Assembly: GCA_945901835.1 (NCBI GenBank)
Contig: CAMDMH010000195.1
Location: 1-6,408 of the forward strand
Source: Devosia equisanguinis
Lineage (GTDB): Bacteria > Pseudomonadota > Alphaproteobacteria > Rhizobiales > Hyphomicrobiaceae
Length of the DNA stretch: 6,408 nucleotides
Reading direction: 5' to 3'
Shown here: piece after piece, positions 5,713 to 6,408 of the stretch
Numbering within the stretch: the stretch's first letter is position 1
Layout of the letters: every line of letters starts with the position of its first letter
Made by a program: the position numbers and the translations under genes
Notes under the pieces: model-generated
Seen by the model: only the letters and a program-made list of their open reading frames with translations
The model's database searches: none
What the model was told of the DNA's origin: nothing

Positions 5713-6408
5713 ATGGCAAGCGATCAGACGGCAGGTGGACAACCACGCGACGGTGGAAATGTGGCCGCGGCGGGCTTGGCGCGCGACCTCGTCAGGCTGG
5801 CGTGGAAGGCTACGCTCGGCACGGTCGGCCGGAGCGGTGGCCATCCCTATGCGTCGCTCGCCGCCATCGCCACACAGCCGGACGGCGCGCCGCTGTTGCT
5901 GCTGTCGGGCTTGGCGGAGCACACGAAAAATCTCGAGGCAGATCAGCGCGCCAGCATATTGATCGATGGAACGAGTGGAGATCGTGCCGCGCTCACCGGC
6001 GCACGCGTCACACTGGTCGGCCGGATCCGCGAGGCCGATCCCGCAACGGCGCGCCGGCGCTATCTTGCCCGGCATCCGGACGCGTCAAGCTTCATCGACT
6101 TCGCGGATTTCAAGCTCTACTCTCTCGATATCGAATGGGCGCATCTGGTTGCAGGGTTCGGGCGAATCGTGCGGCTGCAAGCCGGTGACGTGACAGTCGC
6201 GACAAGCGATGCCGGTGGTCTCATCGATGCGGAGCCCGGCATCCTCGAGCATATGAACGAGGACCACGCGGCCGCTATCACGGCGATAGCGGTCGCACAC
6301 ATCGCCGGTGGAAAAGATTCAGGAGAGCCGACATCAACTGGGCCACTCGATTGGCGCATGATCGGATGCGATCCCGAAGGCTTCGACCTAACGGATGGGC
6401 AGCACGCC
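5713..6408 (+). CDS. HugZ-family protein: FMN-binding-type split barrel plus DUF2470-like tail (3' end missing)
   Basis: The frame runs off the window; 232 residues are visible of a family that usually has about 240-260, so most of the protein is present. The N-terminal part is a pyridoxamine-5'-phosphate-oxidase-like split barrel: TLGTVGRSGGHPYASL (34-49), then LSGLAEHTKNLEADQRASIL (64-83), a hallmark of the HugZ/PNPOx-like group, then LVGRIREAD, YLARHPDA, FADFKLYSLDIEWAHLVAGF and GFGRIVRL. The C-terminal part carries HMNEDHAAAI (180-189) and the DWRMIGCDPEGFDL pattern (213-226) of the DUF2470-type domain. Characterised HugZ proteins bind heme and take part in heme breakdown for iron release; other members of this fold bind flavin, so the substrate here is unproven. 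The ATG at 5713 is chosen for the GAGGA site just upstream; an in-frame ATG at 5692 would add 7 residues. It is transcribed divergently from chvI and may share its control region. Confidence 0.87.
   Translation, partial: MASDQTAGGQPRDGGNVAAAGLARDLVRLAWKATLGTVGRSGGHPYASLAAIATQPDGAPLLLLSGLAEHTKNLEADQRASILIDGTSGDRAALTGARVTLVGRIREADPATARRRYLARHPDASSFIDFADFKLYSLDIEWAHLVAGFGRIVRLQAGDVTVATSDAGGLIDAEPGILEHMNEDHAAAITAIAVAHIAGGKDSGEPTSTGPLDWRMIGCDPEGFDLTDGQHA

Noticed and set aside
5578..6075. Minus-strand open frame (165 codons) opposite the HugZ-family gene
   Set aside because: The + strand frame here has clear family motifs; the opposite translation is Arg/Ala/Cys-rich with no motif.

Overview
The window looks like chromosomal DNA of a GC-rich alphaproteobacterium of the Hyphomicrobiales (Rhizobiales). 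The main reason is its centre: a ChvI/ChvG two-component system followed by a short HPr kinase, an EIIA-Man domain protein and HPr. That gene order is characteristic of this order of bacteria. The genus cannot be fixed from the sequence alone.

Layout. From base 1 to 1257 (+) lies the 3' part of a gene for a TadG-like Flp pilus-assembly protein with a von Willebrand factor A domain, closed by a strong rho-independent terminator. From 5489 down to 1326 (-) runs one head-to-tail gene row: chvI, chvG, hprK, an EIIA-Man gene (manX) and ptsH. The gaps between them are 110, 13, 155 and 100 bases. ptsH converges on the pilus gene. From 5713 to the window end (+), divergent from chvI, is a nearly complete HugZ-type gene (pyridoxamine-5'-phosphate-oxidase-like split barrel plus a DUF2470-type tail). 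The chvI-hugZ intergenic region (5490-5712) holds four tandem 11-bp direct repeats, the most interesting regulatory signal seen here.

How the genes work together. ChvG is an inner-membrane sensor kinase and ChvI its OmpR/PhoB-class partner. In rhizobia and relatives this pair responds to acidity and envelope stress and controls envelope, exopolysaccharide and host-association genes. HprK, EIIA-Man and HPr are cytoplasmic parts of a regulatory phosphotransferase system: HPr keeps both the His that carries phosphate from enzyme I and the Ser that HprK phosphorylates. No sugar permease (EIIB/C/D) and no enzyme I are encoded here, so a regulatory rather than transport role is inferred.

The flanks differ from the arrangement I know from classical rhizobia, where pckA lies next to chvI and ahcY follows the HPr gene. 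Here the neighbours are a HugZ-family gene and a pilus gene. I see no insertion sequence, CRISPR array, tRNA, rRNA or phage gene. No gene-free stretch exceeds about 225 bases. Most of the window is a known regulatory module rather than a new system.
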